Of a stretch of DNA of 64,000 nucleotides, positions 15,360 to 24,157 are shown piece by piece (positions within the stretch are counted from its first letter, which is position 1; each line of letters starts with the position of its first letter). The notes beneath the pieces are model-generated. The model worked only from the letters and a program-made list of their open reading frames with translations. It was not told the DNA's origin and ran no database searches. The stretch covers positions 1-64,000 of the forward strand of contig JACKDU010000016.1 of the NCBI GenBank assembly GCA_020633335.1, read 5' to 3'. The stretch comes from Myxococcales bacterium. Lineage in GTDB: Bacteria; Myxococcota_A; Polyangia; Nannocystales; Nannocystaceae. The translations under genes and the position numbers were made by a program.

Positions 15360-16714
15360 CGGCGGGCGCCCTCCTTCGCCCGCGGGGGCCGGGCGGCGCC
15401 GACCCTGAAGGCGCCCCAGCCGACCTCGGCGATCGCCCGCCGGGTCGCCTGCTCGGGGACCTGGGTGGCGAAGAGGATGCGCTCGCCGCGGCGCTCGAGG
15501 AGGTAGGCCCCGGGCATCTGCCGGTCGAAGTACGCGCGGAGGACCGGGGCGATCTCATCGGCGTCGCCGGGCGTGTCCATGGCGAGGAGGCCGACGACGA
15601 TCGGCAGGCGGCGGGCGGCCGCGTCGTCGCCCCGCTCGATCACCAGGTAGCGATCGCCGCCCCAGCCGGCGGCCGCCTGGCGGGCGTTCTTGACCGACTC
15701 GACCTCGGCGAGCATCGCAAGGAGCGCGGCCTCGCCGAGGTCGTCCTCCCAGACCTTGCGGTAGCCGGGGAGGCGGGCGGTGAGCGGCGCCGGGTCGACC
15801 TCGATCGCCACCGCCGGCTCGCGGGCGAGGAGCTTGTCGAGGTGGAGCATCTGCTCGCTGGTGGTCGGCAGGTCGCGGTAGAGCGCGTCGACGGCCCCCC
15901 AGCCGTGATCGCGGGCGAGGCGGACGACCGTCGCCGCGCCGTCGGCGTAGGGGAGCTGGAGCATCCGCGCGAGGATCGGCTGCTCGAGGACCCCGGAGAG
16001 CGCGAGGACCTGATCGCCCTGGGCGTCGAGGACCGCCTCGCCGATCGCCCCGAGGCCGGCGGCGCCGCTCACCCAGGCGAGGTAGGCCGCCTGCGCGTCG
16101 CCCTCGATCAGGAAGGTGCGCGCGCTCTCGGCGTCGGAGCGCCCGTCCATCGGCTCCTGGTAGCGCTTGAGATCAAAGTGCATGTCCTGAAGGCCATGGG
16201 CGATCTCGTGGCCGACGACCATGCTGAGGAGGCCGTCGCTGACGTGGCTGCCGATCAGGAGCGCCTGGGTCTTGGGGTCGTAGATCCCCATCACCGACGA
16301 CTCGAGGAGATCGAGGAGGATCCCCTCGATGTCGGCGCCGGCGGCGACGACCCCGAGGCTCGCCTCGATGCGGCCGATGAGCTGGAGCTTGGCCGGGGTC
16401 GTCTGCTCGTGGAGCGCGTCGCGGGCGAAGTCGCGGACCGCCCGGCGGTCGAGCACCCGGATCGCGACCTCGCGGGTCACCGGCAGGGCGCGGGCGCGGG
16501 CGACCTCCTCCATGATCCGGAGGGCGGTCGCCTCGGCCTTGGCGGGGTCGAGGCCGGCGCTGGCGGGCTTCGGCGGCGGCGTCTGGGGGGCAGGCTCGGC
16601 GGCGGCGAGCGGCGCGGGGGCGGGCTCGGCGGCGACGGGGGGCTCGGTGGCTGGCGGGCGCCCGCAGGCGAGGGCGAGGGCGACGAGGCCAGTGGCGAGG
16701 TCGAGGCGGCGCAC
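15356..16714 (-). CDS. Lipoprotein zinc metallopeptidase (HEXXH zincin)
   Basis: 452 residues from GTG 16714. The signal peptide ends in a good lipobox (LALAC), then a Pro/Ala/Glu linker. The catalytic motif is VVGHEIAHGLQDMHFDL near residue 168; the two His and Glu fit HEXXH. The downstream FLIEGDAQAAYL (Glu-Gly-Asp) is the likely third-ligand helix. SVMGIYDPKTQALLI before the motif matches a family of bacterial membrane-anchored zincins with YDPxTxxL. It probably acts on peptides at the cell surface; the substrate is unknown. Its stop overlaps the start of the next gene on the same strand (GTGA), forming a two-gene operon. Confidence 0.82.
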   Translation of the reverse strand: MRRLDLATGLVALALACGRPPATEPPVAAEPAPAPLAAAEPAPQTPPPKPASAGLDPAKAEATALRIMEEVARARALPVTREVAIRVLDRRAVRDFARDALHEQTTPAKLQLIGRIEASLGVVAAGADIEGILLDLLESSVMGIYDPKTQALLIGSHVSDGLLSMVVGHEIAHGLQDMHFDLKRYQEPMDGRSDAESARTFLIEGDAQAAYLAWVSGAAGLGAIGEAVLDAQGDQVLALSGVLEQPILARMLQLPYADGAATVVRLARDHGWGAVDALYRDLPTTSEQMLHLDKLLAREPAVAIEVDPAPLTARLPGYRKVWEDDLGEAALLAMLAEVESVKNARQAAAGWGGDRYLVIERGDDAAARRLPIVVGLLAMDTPGDADEIAPVLRAYFDRQMPGAYLLERRGERILFATQVPEQATRRAIAEVGWGAFRVGAARPPRAKEGARR

Positions 16715-16909
16715 AGGGGCGCTAGCCTAGCAGCCCGCGGGCCCCCGGACACGGGCGTGGCGGCCCGCCGGCGCCCCGGTCGGGCCCGCGCAGGGGTTGC
16801 CGCGCCGGATCTTCGACAGGTGGGCGCGCGCTGCGGTACGTTCGGGTCCGCACTTGCCGGGGCCCGCCGCTTCTAGGACGGAATCGCCGACGGTGCAGGA
16901 GCACCCGCG

Positions 16910-17512
16910 ATGACCATGTCCACCCGTTCTCTCGCCTCCCTGCTCGCGCTCGCGCTCGCCGCCTGCGCGGGCAAGGGCTCTGACACCCCCGCGCCGGCGC
17001 CGGCGCCCGAGCCGGCCCCCGTCGAGGCCGCCGAGCCGGAGCCGGAGCCGGCCGAGGGCGCGGGCGACGAGGCCGAGCCGGAGCCGGAGCCGGCGAAGGC
17101 CGCCGGCAACCTCCTCGAGACCATCCAGAAGTCCGGTCAGGGGAGCAAGTTCCTCGAGGCGATGGACAAGGCGGGGCTCAACAAGCACCTGACCGGCACC
17201 GAGGAGGAGGTCACGGTGATCCTGCCGACCGACGCAGCCTGGGAGAACATGCCGGCGGCGATCAAGGCGAAGATGAACAAGCCCGAGGAGGCCGCCAAGA
17301 TCCTCAAGTACCACCTCCTCCCGGACAAGATGGATCTCAACCGGGTGATGATGCACCGCTCGCTGCCGACCCTCGCTGGCCCCGAGATCCCGGTCCAGGT
17401 GATCGAGGGGACGACCCTCAAGTTCGACAAGGCGAACCTGGTCGAGGGCAACATCGAGGCCAGCAACGGGATGGTCCACGTGATCGACCAGGTGCTGATC
17501 CCCAAGAAGTAG
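16910..17512 (+). CDS. Fasciclin (FAS1) domain lipoprotein
   Basis: 200 residues. ATG 16910 has GGAG 11 nt upstream; the second ATG at 16916 is possible. The lipobox LAAC is followed by a Pro/Ala/Glu linker of ~50 residues, then one FAS1 domain (NLLETIQKSGQGSKFLEAM, VTVILPTDAAWENMP, LKYHLLPDKMD, and the closing SNGMVHVIDQVLIP). FAS1 domains mediate adhesion outside the cell. A strong terminator follows, so the gene is probably monocistronic. Confidence 0.9.
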   Translation: MTMSTRSLASLLALALAACAGKGSDTPAPAPAPEPAPVEAAEPEPEPAEGAGDEAEPEPEPAKAAGNLLETIQKSGQGSKFLEAMDKAGLNKHLTGTEEEVTVILPTDAAWENMPAAIKAKMNKPEEAAKILKYHLLPDKMDLNRVMMHRSLPTLAGPEIPVQVIEGTTLKFDKANLVEGNIEASNGMVHVIDQVLIPKK

Positions 17513-17535
17513 CGCGGCCGCCGGCCGCGAGCGCG

Positions 17536-17574
17536 GAGCGCCCCGTCACGCGGCGGGGCGCTCCTCTCTTTTCT
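17536..17574 (+). terminator. Rho-independent terminator after the FAS1 gene
   Basis: GAGCGCCCCG at 17536-17545 pairs with CGGGGCGCTC at 17554-17563, a perfect 10-bp stem with an 8-nt loop, followed by CTCTCTTTTCT. It lies 24 nt after the FAS1 stop codon. Confidence 0.85.
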
Positions 17575-17592
17575 ACGAGGCTGACCGAAGGG

Positions 17593-18723
17593 TCAGGCGA
17601 CGTCCCCGGCGTTGCCGAGGAGGTGCTTGACGCCCTTCTCGATGACCGTGGAGAGCGGGCCGCTGAGGAGCCCGCCGCCGACCCCGCGGAGCGCCGGTGA
17701 GGCGACCGCCCGGGCGAAGCCCTCGCCGGCCCAGAACTTCGGGAGCATCCGGGCGCCGGTGAGCGCCTGGTAGCCGCGGATCGCCAGGGGGGAGAAGCCC
17801 CGCTTCTGCCCGAAGTGGCGGCCGATGTGGAAGGCCGCCGTCATCCCGCTCTCGAGCGCGAAGGAGATCCCCTCGACGGAGCCGGGCGAGACGAGGCGGG
17901 CCGACTCGCCGACCCAGATCGCCCGCGACTCGGCGACCGTCCCGATCTTGTTGGTGATCACCGCCGGGTGGCCCATCCACTTGCCGACCTGCTCGGCGCC
18001 GACCAGGCCGTCGGCGAAGTAGCGGTCGAGGAGGTCCTGGAAGAGCTCCTTGAGGCGCTTGGCGTCGGGGGCGGTCTCCGGGATCGTCAGGCCGATGTTG
18101 AAGATCCCGTGGGTCTCCGGGAAGACCCAGGTGTAGTAGCCGTGGAGGCGCTCGTCCCAGACGAAGATGGCCTCCTCCTCGGGGAACGAGGTGCCGCGCC
18201 ACCAGCCCATCAGCGTCCGGATCGTCGTCTTTGGCGTGTCGTCGATCGAGAAGCGCGAGGGCGAGCCGTCGGCGCAGACCACGAGGTCGGCCTCGAAGTC
18301 ACCGCGATCGGTCTTGAGCCCGCGGACGGTGCCGTCGGGATCGCGGAGGAGCTCGAGGCCCTTGGTCTCCTCGTGGAAGTCCGCGCCGAAGGCGACCGCG
18401 GTCTGGGCGATCGTCTGGTCGAGCTCGACCCGCGGGACCACCCAGGCGTCGCGGCCGGTCGAGAGGCGCATCTTGCCGCCCCCCGGTCCGATCCCGGTCA
18501 TCGCCCGGATCCGGCCGTGGATCTTGCTCAGCGCCGGGATCAGCTGGAGGCGGGAGAGCATCGCCAGGGCATGCGGCGAGAGGCCCGAGCCGCAGACCTT
18601 GACCCGCGGGTAGCAGGACTTGTCGAGGAGGACGACCTCGGCCTGGCCGGCCATCGAGAGGGCGAGGGCACAGGCGCTGCCCGAGGGGCCAGCGCCGACG
18701 ATCACGACCTTGGGCTTGCGCAT
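17593..18723 (-). CDS. FAD-dependent oxidoreductase, geranylgeranyl reductase family
   Basis: 376 residues. The N-terminal Rossmann motif VVIVGAGPSGSACALALS binds FAD. YPRVKVCGSGLSPHAL matches the geranylgeranyl reductase family (KVCGxGL). The second FAD region is AIWVGESARLVSPGSVEGIS, where the usual GDAA is GESA. These flavoproteins saturate isoprenoid double bonds of lipids or quinones, or act in related polyketide and isoprenoid chemistry; the substrate here is unknown. There is no partner gene close by. Confidence 0.87.
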   Translation of the reverse strand: MRKPKVVIVGAGPSGSACALALSMAGQAEVVLLDKSCYPRVKVCGSGLSPHALAMLSRLQLIPALSKIHGRIRAMTGIGPGGGKMRLSTGRDAWVVPRVELDQTIAQTAVAFGADFHEETKGLELLRDPDGTVRGLKTDRGDFEADLVVCADGSPSRFSIDDTPKTTIRTLMGWWRGTSFPEEEAIFVWDERLHGYYTWVFPETHGIFNIGLTIPETAPDAKRLKELFQDLLDRYFADGLVGAEQVGKWMGHPAVITNKIGTVAESRAIWVGESARLVSPGSVEGISFALESGMTAAFHIGRHFGQKRGFSPLAIRGYQALTGARMLPKFWAGEGFARAVASPALRGVGGGLLSGPLSTVIEKGVKHLLGNAGDVA

Positions 18724-18816
18724 CTCAGGGGCGGGAATTACCGAAAAAGCGCGCGGGTGGGGAGGCGTGGGGGTGTAATCCGGATCACCCTCCGGCGGGC
18801 GCGCGGGCGCGCTCGC

Positions 18817-20910
18817 TCACGGGCAGGTGACGGCTCGAAGGCCGATGCACTTGCCGCCCTCGCCCTCGCAGTACTGGTTCACCACCCCGTCGCGCAGGAA
18901 GTCGGCGAGCTGGTGCTGGGCGGCCGCCTCCCGGCGCGGGCACTCGTGGGGGTCGAAGTCCTTGTCGGGCGGGATGTTGGGGAGCGGCTCGGGCGGGACG
19001 TCGGTGTAGAGCCACTCGACCAGGCCGTTGCCCGTGAAGCCGGGGGCGGCCTCGTCGATCCCGAAGAGCGGGCGGGTCTCGGGGGCGACCGTCGAGGCCC
19101 CGTAGCCCCGCGCCATCACATGGGCGCCGAGGGTGGTGACCTGGGCGTCGCCGATCCCGACCTGGAGGAGGACCTCCTTGTCCGGGATCCCGGGCCCCGG
19201 ATCCTTCATGGCGTGGATCCATCCGGCGGCCTCGCCGGGATCCCAGAGGGTCTGGAGGGCGACGAGGAGGAGGAGGATCTCCCGCTGGTCGTCGTAGGAC
19301 ATCTTGAAGAGGCTGAAGAACGCGCTGAAGTCGGCCGAGCGCGGGAGGAGGAGCGCGTAGGGGGTGCCGCCGACCCCGAGGACCCCGCGGTGGAGGTCCG
19401 GGCTCAGCGCGAGGTAGGCCCCGCCGAGGATCCCGCCCTGGGAGTTGCCGTAGTAGGAGACGTGCTCGGGATCGACGAGCGAGACCCCGTCGACCGTCAG
19501 CGCCGCGTCCTCGGCGAGGTGGCCGCGGACCATCCGCAGCGCGGCGATCTTCTGGGCGAAGCCCTGCATCGAGCGCTCGGGGATCATCGGGAAGTCCGAG
19601 ATGTCCTCGAGGATCATGGCGACGATGGCGAGGGTGTCGTCGTCGGCCATGCCGGTCCAGTTGGAGGCGACGATGAGCCAGCCGTTGTCGTCGGCCATCT
19701 TCGAGAGGTAGCCGTTCTTGGCCTCGCCGTAGCCGCCGAAGAGGCCGTGGCCGTACTGGACGATCCGCGCCGGCTTGGGGTCGGCGAGGAGCGAGCAGGG
19801 GACCCGGACCATCACCTCGACCTCGGTCTCGCCGTTGCGGAAGGGCATGCCGTCGGGGTCGCGGGTGAGCATCGTCCCGGGGGCGTCCTCGACCGTGTAG
19901 AGCGGGGCGACCATCGTCGCGATGATCGTCCGGCCGATGCTCACGCTCGGGTCCTGGCAGTCGTGCTCCTCGACGTCGAGGTCGGTGTACTTGGGCCCCT
20001 CGGGGCCGATCGCGTCGAGGACGTCGCCGCGGATCCACTCCATCCGCCCGAGGCTGCTGGCCCGCGAGATCGTCGTGAAGTCCCAGGCGAGCTGGAGCTC
20101 GCCGCGGGGGAAGCCGGCGTCGGCGAGGACCGGGAAGATCGCCTCCTCGTAGTGGGCCCGCTGGCCGAGGATGTCGGGGTCGTCGGTCGCCGCGCACTCG
20201 CGGAGCGCGGTGAAGCCCGGCGACGCGGCGACCGGCTCCCCGTCGCCGCCGACCAGGCCGCGGACGCCGACGACGTGGCGGGCGCCGTGGCGGAGCGGGG
20301 TGACCGGGTAGATGATGAGGAGGCGCTCCTCGTCGGTCTTGGCGCCGGCGTCGAGCTCGATAAAGTGGGGGATCCGCTCGCCGGTGTCGACGTCGACGAG
20401 GATCGTCTTCGCGTCGTCGCTCAGGTAGGCCGCGAGGTCCTCGTGGCCCACGGTCCCGTCGAGGGTCGCCCCGGGGAGCTGGAAGACCAGGGGCGTGAGG
20501 ACCGAGAAGCCGTCGTGCTCGTTGAGGTAGGTCGGGTTGAAGGGGACGTCGGCGTTGTTCGGCGGGAGCGAGGTGTCGGCGAGGCTGAGGCGGACCCCGG
20601 ACTCGGTCTCCGCCGGGACCGTGTAGAAATTCGAGGGGAAGGGGAGGGCGCAGAGGGAGGGATCGATCGGGTTGCAGGGGCCGAGGGGGAGCTCGCCGCC
20701 CGGGACCTCGCAGACCACCTCGCCGGTGGTCCCGGTGGCCTCGGTCGCCGCGGTGCCGCCGCTCGCCTCGGTCGCCGCGGTCGCGGCCCCGGTCGAGCCT
20801 TCGGTCGCGCCATCGCTCGCGCTCGCGGACGTGCTGGTGATCGCGCCGCCGCTGCAGGCGAGCCCGAGGGTGGAGAGGAGGAGGACGGGGGCGAGCGGTC
20901 GCAGGCTCAT
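18817..20910 (-). CDS. Secreted lipoprotein alpha/beta hydrolase (lipase-like)
   Basis: 697 residues from ATG 20910, chosen because it gives a signal peptide with lipobox (LLLSTLGLACSGG). A Ser/Thr/Ala/Gly linker follows. Catalytic-region motifs are QYGHGLFGGYGEAK (oxyanion-like, residue ~388) and SYYGNSQGGILGGAYLALS (nucleophile elbow GNSQG, residue ~487). VMARGYGASTVAPETRPLFG lies in the C-terminal part. The early segment DPSLCALPFPSNFYTVPAET resembles the N-terminus of bacterial extracellular virulence-factor-type lipases. The substrate is likely an ester or lipid outside the cell (inference). It is divergent from the kinase gene over 83 bp, with a TATGGT hexamer at 20928-20933 on its strand. 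Confidence 0.83.
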   Translation of the reverse strand: MSLRPLAPVLLLSTLGLACSGGAITSTSASASDGATEGSTGAATAATEASGGTAATEATGTTGEVVCEVPGGELPLGPCNPIDPSLCALPFPSNFYTVPAETESGVRLSLADTSLPPNNADVPFNPTYLNEHDGFSVLTPLVFQLPGATLDGTVGHEDLAAYLSDDAKTILVDVDTGERIPHFIELDAGAKTDEERLLIIYPVTPLRHGARHVVGVRGLVGGDGEPVAASPGFTALRECAATDDPDILGQRAHYEEAIFPVLADAGFPRGELQLAWDFTTISRASSLGRMEWIRGDVLDAIGPEGPKYTDLDVEEHDCQDPSVSIGRTIIATMVAPLYTVEDAPGTMLTRDPDGMPFRNGETEVEVMVRVPCSLLADPKPARIVQYGHGLFGGYGEAKNGYLSKMADDNGWLIVASNWTGMADDDTLAIVAMILEDISDFPMIPERSMQGFAQKIAALRMVRGHLAEDAALTVDGVSLVDPEHVSYYGNSQGGILGGAYLALSPDLHRGVLGVGGTPYALLLPRSADFSAFFSLFKMSYDDQREILLLLVALQTLWDPGEAAGWIHAMKDPGPGIPDKEVLLQVGIGDAQVTTLGAHVMARGYGASTVAPETRPLFGIDEAAPGFTGNGLVEWLYTDVPPEPLPNIPPDKDFDPHECPRREAAAQHQLADFLRDGVVNQYCEGEGGKCIGLRAVTCP

Positions 20911-20993
20911 GGCGGATCCAACGCGCGACCATACCACGGTCCGCTCGGAGGGGGCGCCGACGGCCGCAGGGCCTGGTTGTCGAGGTGGGGGTG

Positions 20994-23978
20994 ATGCTGG
21001 CAAGATCCTCGGCGTCCGTGGCCGACGACCCCCAAGCACCGAGTGGCGACCACTCGATCACCTCCGGTGGGTCGCTCGATACCGAGGAGCGGACGATCGG
21101 CAGCGATCAGTGGCCGAACCCGGCGGAGACCAGCGAGCTGCCGAACGGCGCGAGCCTCGGGCGCTACACGATCCTCCGGCGCCTCGGCGCCGGGGCGATG
21201 GGGGTCGTCTACTCCGCCTTCGATCCCGAGCTCGATCGCAAGGTGGCGATCAAGATCCTTCACCCGCGGACCCGGGCGGTCGGCGGCGCCGAGGAGGGGA
21301 AGCTCCGGCTGGTCCGCGAGGCCAAGGCGCTCGCTCGCCTCTCACACCCGAACGTGGTCGCGATCCACGACGTCGGGACGATCGGCGAGCGGGTCTTCAT
21401 CGCCATGGAATTCGTCGACGGCCAGACCCTCGGGGCCTGGCTCAAGGCGGGGCCGCGGACCTGGCGGGAGGTGCTGGAGGTCCTTCGCCACGCCGGTGAG
21501 GGGCTCGGGGCGGCCCACCGGGCCGGCCTCATCCACCGCGACTTCAAGCCCGAGAACGTCGTGATCGCCCGCGACGGGCGGGTCCGGGTCCTCGACTTCG
21601 GGCTCGCGCGGGCCTCGGGCGAGGGCGACGTCGACGACGTGCCCCCCGAGGTGATCGATCAGAGCTCGAGCCTCGAGATTGCGATCACCAGCACTGGGGT
21701 CCTGGTCGGGACGCCGGCCTACATGGCGCCGGAGCAGCACATCGGCCGGCCGGCCGACGCCCGCAGCGATCAGTTCTCGTTCTGCATCACCCTCTACCAG
21801 GCGCTCTACGGCGAGCGGCCCTACGCCGGCGAGAACCTGGCGGCCCTCCAGGCCAACGTGATCCAGGGCCGGATCCGGCCGGCGCCGGCCGGCGCGCGGG
21901 TGCCGTCCTGGCTCCACCGGATCGTCCTCCGCGGCCTCAGCGTCGATCCGGAGGCGCGCTTCCCCTCGGTCGAGGCGCTGGTCGAGGCGCTGCGCCGCGA
22001 TCCGAGCTCGGTGCGGATGCGCTGGCTCGGGGTCGTCGGCCTCTTCGCGCTCATCATCGGGATCGTCGTCGGCGTCTTCGGACTCAAGATGGAGCCGCCC
22101 TGCGCCGGGGCCGGCGAGGACATCGCCGAGGCCTGGAACGACGCCGCGAAGGAGAAGATCCGGGGGGCCTTCGCCGCCACCAACGTGCCCTACGCGGCGA
22201 CCGCCTGGAAGAGCGTCGAGGTCGCGCTCGACGCCTTCGCCGGCGACTGGCGGGATGCGAGGCGTGAGGCCTGCCTGGCGACCCATGTCCGTCACGAGCA
22301 CTCGGAGGATCTCCTCGATCGCCGGATGTTCTGCCTCGACCGCGCGCGGGCCAACTTCGAGGCGCTGATCTCCGTCTTCGGGGAGGCGGACACGACGACC
22401 GTCGAGCGCGCGGTCGAGGCGCTCGACGGCCTCGACGATCTCCGCTCCTGCGACGATCTCGAGGCCCTGATGGAGACCGTCCCGCTCCCCAGCGATCCCG
22501 CGGCCCGCGAGCGGATCCGAAGGATCCGCCTGAGCCTCGCGGAGGCCAAGGCGCTCGACGTGACCGGCAAGTGGGAATTGGCCGGTGGCAAGGCCGAGGC
22601 CGCGCTCGCCGAGGCCAAGGAGGTCGGCTACCGACCGGTCAGCGCCGACGCGCTCCTGGTGCTCGCTGGCCTCAAGCGGCAGCAGGGCGAGCACGAGGAG
22701 GCGATGGACGCCCTCCTGCAGGCCGCCGAGATCGCCGCGGAGGCCCACTACGACGAGGCGGTCGCGGTCGCCTGGATCGACTCCGTGCTCACCGCCGGGA
22801 TCTTCCAGGCGAGCTACGAGCGCGCGAGATGGGCGGGCGAAGCCGCCGACGTGGCGATCCGTCGGGTGCCGGGGAAGGAGAGCGAGGGCGGCGCGACCCG
22901 GCTCCTGCGCGCCCGCCTCGAGTCCAACCTCGCGGCCGTCCTCCAGCGGATGGGCCGGGCCGTCGACGCGATCCCGCTGGCCGAGGCCGCGCTGGCGACC
23001 TTCGAGGAGGTGCTCGGCGATCACCACCCGCTGGTCCACCGCACCCTCTGCACCCTCGGGAACGCGGCGATCGACATGCAGGACCTCGACCAGGCCAAGA
23101 TCTACCTCGATCGGGCGCTGGCGATCGCCCGCGAGGTCTCGGGCGACGAGCACCCGAGCGTCGCCGCGCTCCTGGGCAACCGCGCGTCGATCGACGAGGC
23201 CAACAAGAAGTTCGAGGATGCGCTGCTCCGCCTCGACGACGCGGTCAAGATCCTCGAGCGGGCCGTCGGTCCCGATCACAACGAGCTCGGCCACGCGCTC
23301 ACCCACCGGGCGTCGATCGAGGAGTCGCTCCGCCGCTACGACGACGCCGCCCGCGACTTCCGGCGGGCGCGGACGATCCTCGAGCGCGATCCGAAGGCCA
23401 ACGCGCCCCAGATCGGCTCGCTCCTCAACAACTTCGCCACCATGAACCTCAACCAGGGGGCGCTCGCCGAGGCCGAGGTCCACTACCGGGCGGCGATGGA
23501 CGCCTTCACGACCGCCTTCGGCCCCGAGCATCGCCACGTCGCCACCGCCCAGGCCAACCTCGGCGAGGTGATGATCAAGGCGGGTTCGGTCGAGGCCGGG
23601 CTCGAGCAGCTCGGCGAGGCGATCGTCGTCCTCCGCAAGCGCCCCGAGGCCCGGGAGAACCTGGCCTACGCGCTGATGTTCGCGGGCAAGACGATGGTCG
23701 ACGCCGGCGAGCTGGCGCCGGCCCAGGAGCGCCTCCGGGAGGCGCTCCTGGTCTACGGGCTGCTGCCGCAGCCGGAGCCGATCGAAGTGGCGACGACCCG
23801 CTTCACGCTCGCGCGGTCGATGGTCCTCCTCCGCCAGGATCGCGCGGAGGCGCTGGCGCTCGCGGAGGCGGCGCTGGCCGCCCTGCCGAAGCCGGACGAG
23901 AAGAAGCCCGACGAGGACGCGGACGCGCTCCGGGCAGAGATCCGGCGCTGGCTCGAGGACGAGCGGCGCCGGCGCTAG
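20994..23978 (+). CDS. Hanks-type Ser/Thr protein kinase with C-terminal TPR domain
   Basis: About 994 residues. ATG 20994 has GAGG 8 nt upstream; GTG 20985 and GTG 21018 are alternatives. Kinase domain ~55-335: LGAGAMGVVY (P-loop), VAIKIL (Lys), LIHRDFKPENVV (catalytic loop), LDFGLA (DFG), GTPAYMAPEQ. One membrane helix follows (WLGVVGLFALIIGIVVGVFG, ~345-365), so the C-terminal half is probably periplasmic. That half has Cys-containing helices, then tandem TPR-like repeats (~520-990; for example HHPLVHRTLCTLGNAAIDMQ, EHPSVAALLGNRASIDEANK) of the kinesin light chain type. This architecture is common in Myxococcota. A role in sensing extracytoplasmic signals is inferred. Confidence 0.95.
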   Translation: MLARSSASVADDPQAPSGDHSITSGGSLDTEERTIGSDQWPNPAETSELPNGASLGRYTILRRLGAGAMGVVYSAFDPELDRKVAIKILHPRTRAVGGAEEGKLRLVREAKALARLSHPNVVAIHDVGTIGERVFIAMEFVDGQTLGAWLKAGPRTWREVLEVLRHAGEGLGAAHRAGLIHRDFKPENVVIARDGRVRVLDFGLARASGEGDVDDVPPEVIDQSSSLEIAITSTGVLVGTPAYMAPEQHIGRPADARSDQFSFCITLYQALYGERPYAGENLAALQANVIQGRIRPAPAGARVPSWLHRIVLRGLSVDPEARFPSVEALVEALRRDPSSVRMRWLGVVGLFALIIGIVVGVFGLKMEPPCAGAGEDIAEAWNDAAKEKIRGAFAATNVPYAATAWKSVEVALDAFAGDWRDARREACLATHVRHEHSEDLLDRRMFCLDRARANFEALISVFGEADTTTVERAVEALDGLDDLRSCDDLEALMETVPLPSDPAARERIRRIRLSLAEAKALDVTGKWELAGGKAEAALAEAKEVGYRPVSADALLVLAGLKRQQGEHEEAMDALLQAAEIAAEAHYDEAVAVAWIDSVLTAGIFQASYERARWAGEAADVAIRRVPGKESEGGATRLLRARLESNLAAVLQRMGRAVDAIPLAEAALATFEEVLGDHHPLVHRTLCTLGNAAIDMQDLDQAKIYLDRALAIAREVSGDEHPSVAALLGNRASIDEANKKFEDALLRLDDAVKILERAVGPDHNELGHALTHRASIEESLRRYDDAARDFRRARTILERDPKANAPQIGSLLNNFATMNLNQGALAEAEVHYRAAMDAFTTAFGPEHRHVATAQANLGEVMIKAGSVEAGLEQLGEAIVVLRKRPEARENLAYALMFAGKTMVDAGELAPAQERLREALLVYGLLPQPEPIEVATTRFTLARSMVLLRQDRAEALALAEAALAALPKPDEKKPDEDADALRAEIRRWLEDERRRR

Positions 23979-24157
23979 CAGCTCCCGCGCGCCGTTTCTG
24001 GTCGAATGGACAGGTTGTCCGGCCGCAGGCGCCGGGCGACCTGTCGCTGGAGGGCCGCGTCGGCCGCGGGCGCTGGGGGCCAGAGGGGGCTGCCGGGGTC
24101 GCTGCGCGCGGGGACCGGCCGCGGGGAGGCGTGGTATCGTCGCCCGCCGCCCCGCCG

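Noticed and set aside
13494..15506. 670-codon plus-strand frame opposite the DUF4175-like gene
   Set aside because: Leu/Ala/Glu-rich shadow of the repetitive coiled coil; no motif or start signal.
17815..20994. 1059-codon plus-strand frame opposite the flavoprotein and hydrolase genes
   Set aside because: Repetitive Arg/Asp/Val composition, spans two oppositely oriented genes with clear motifs.
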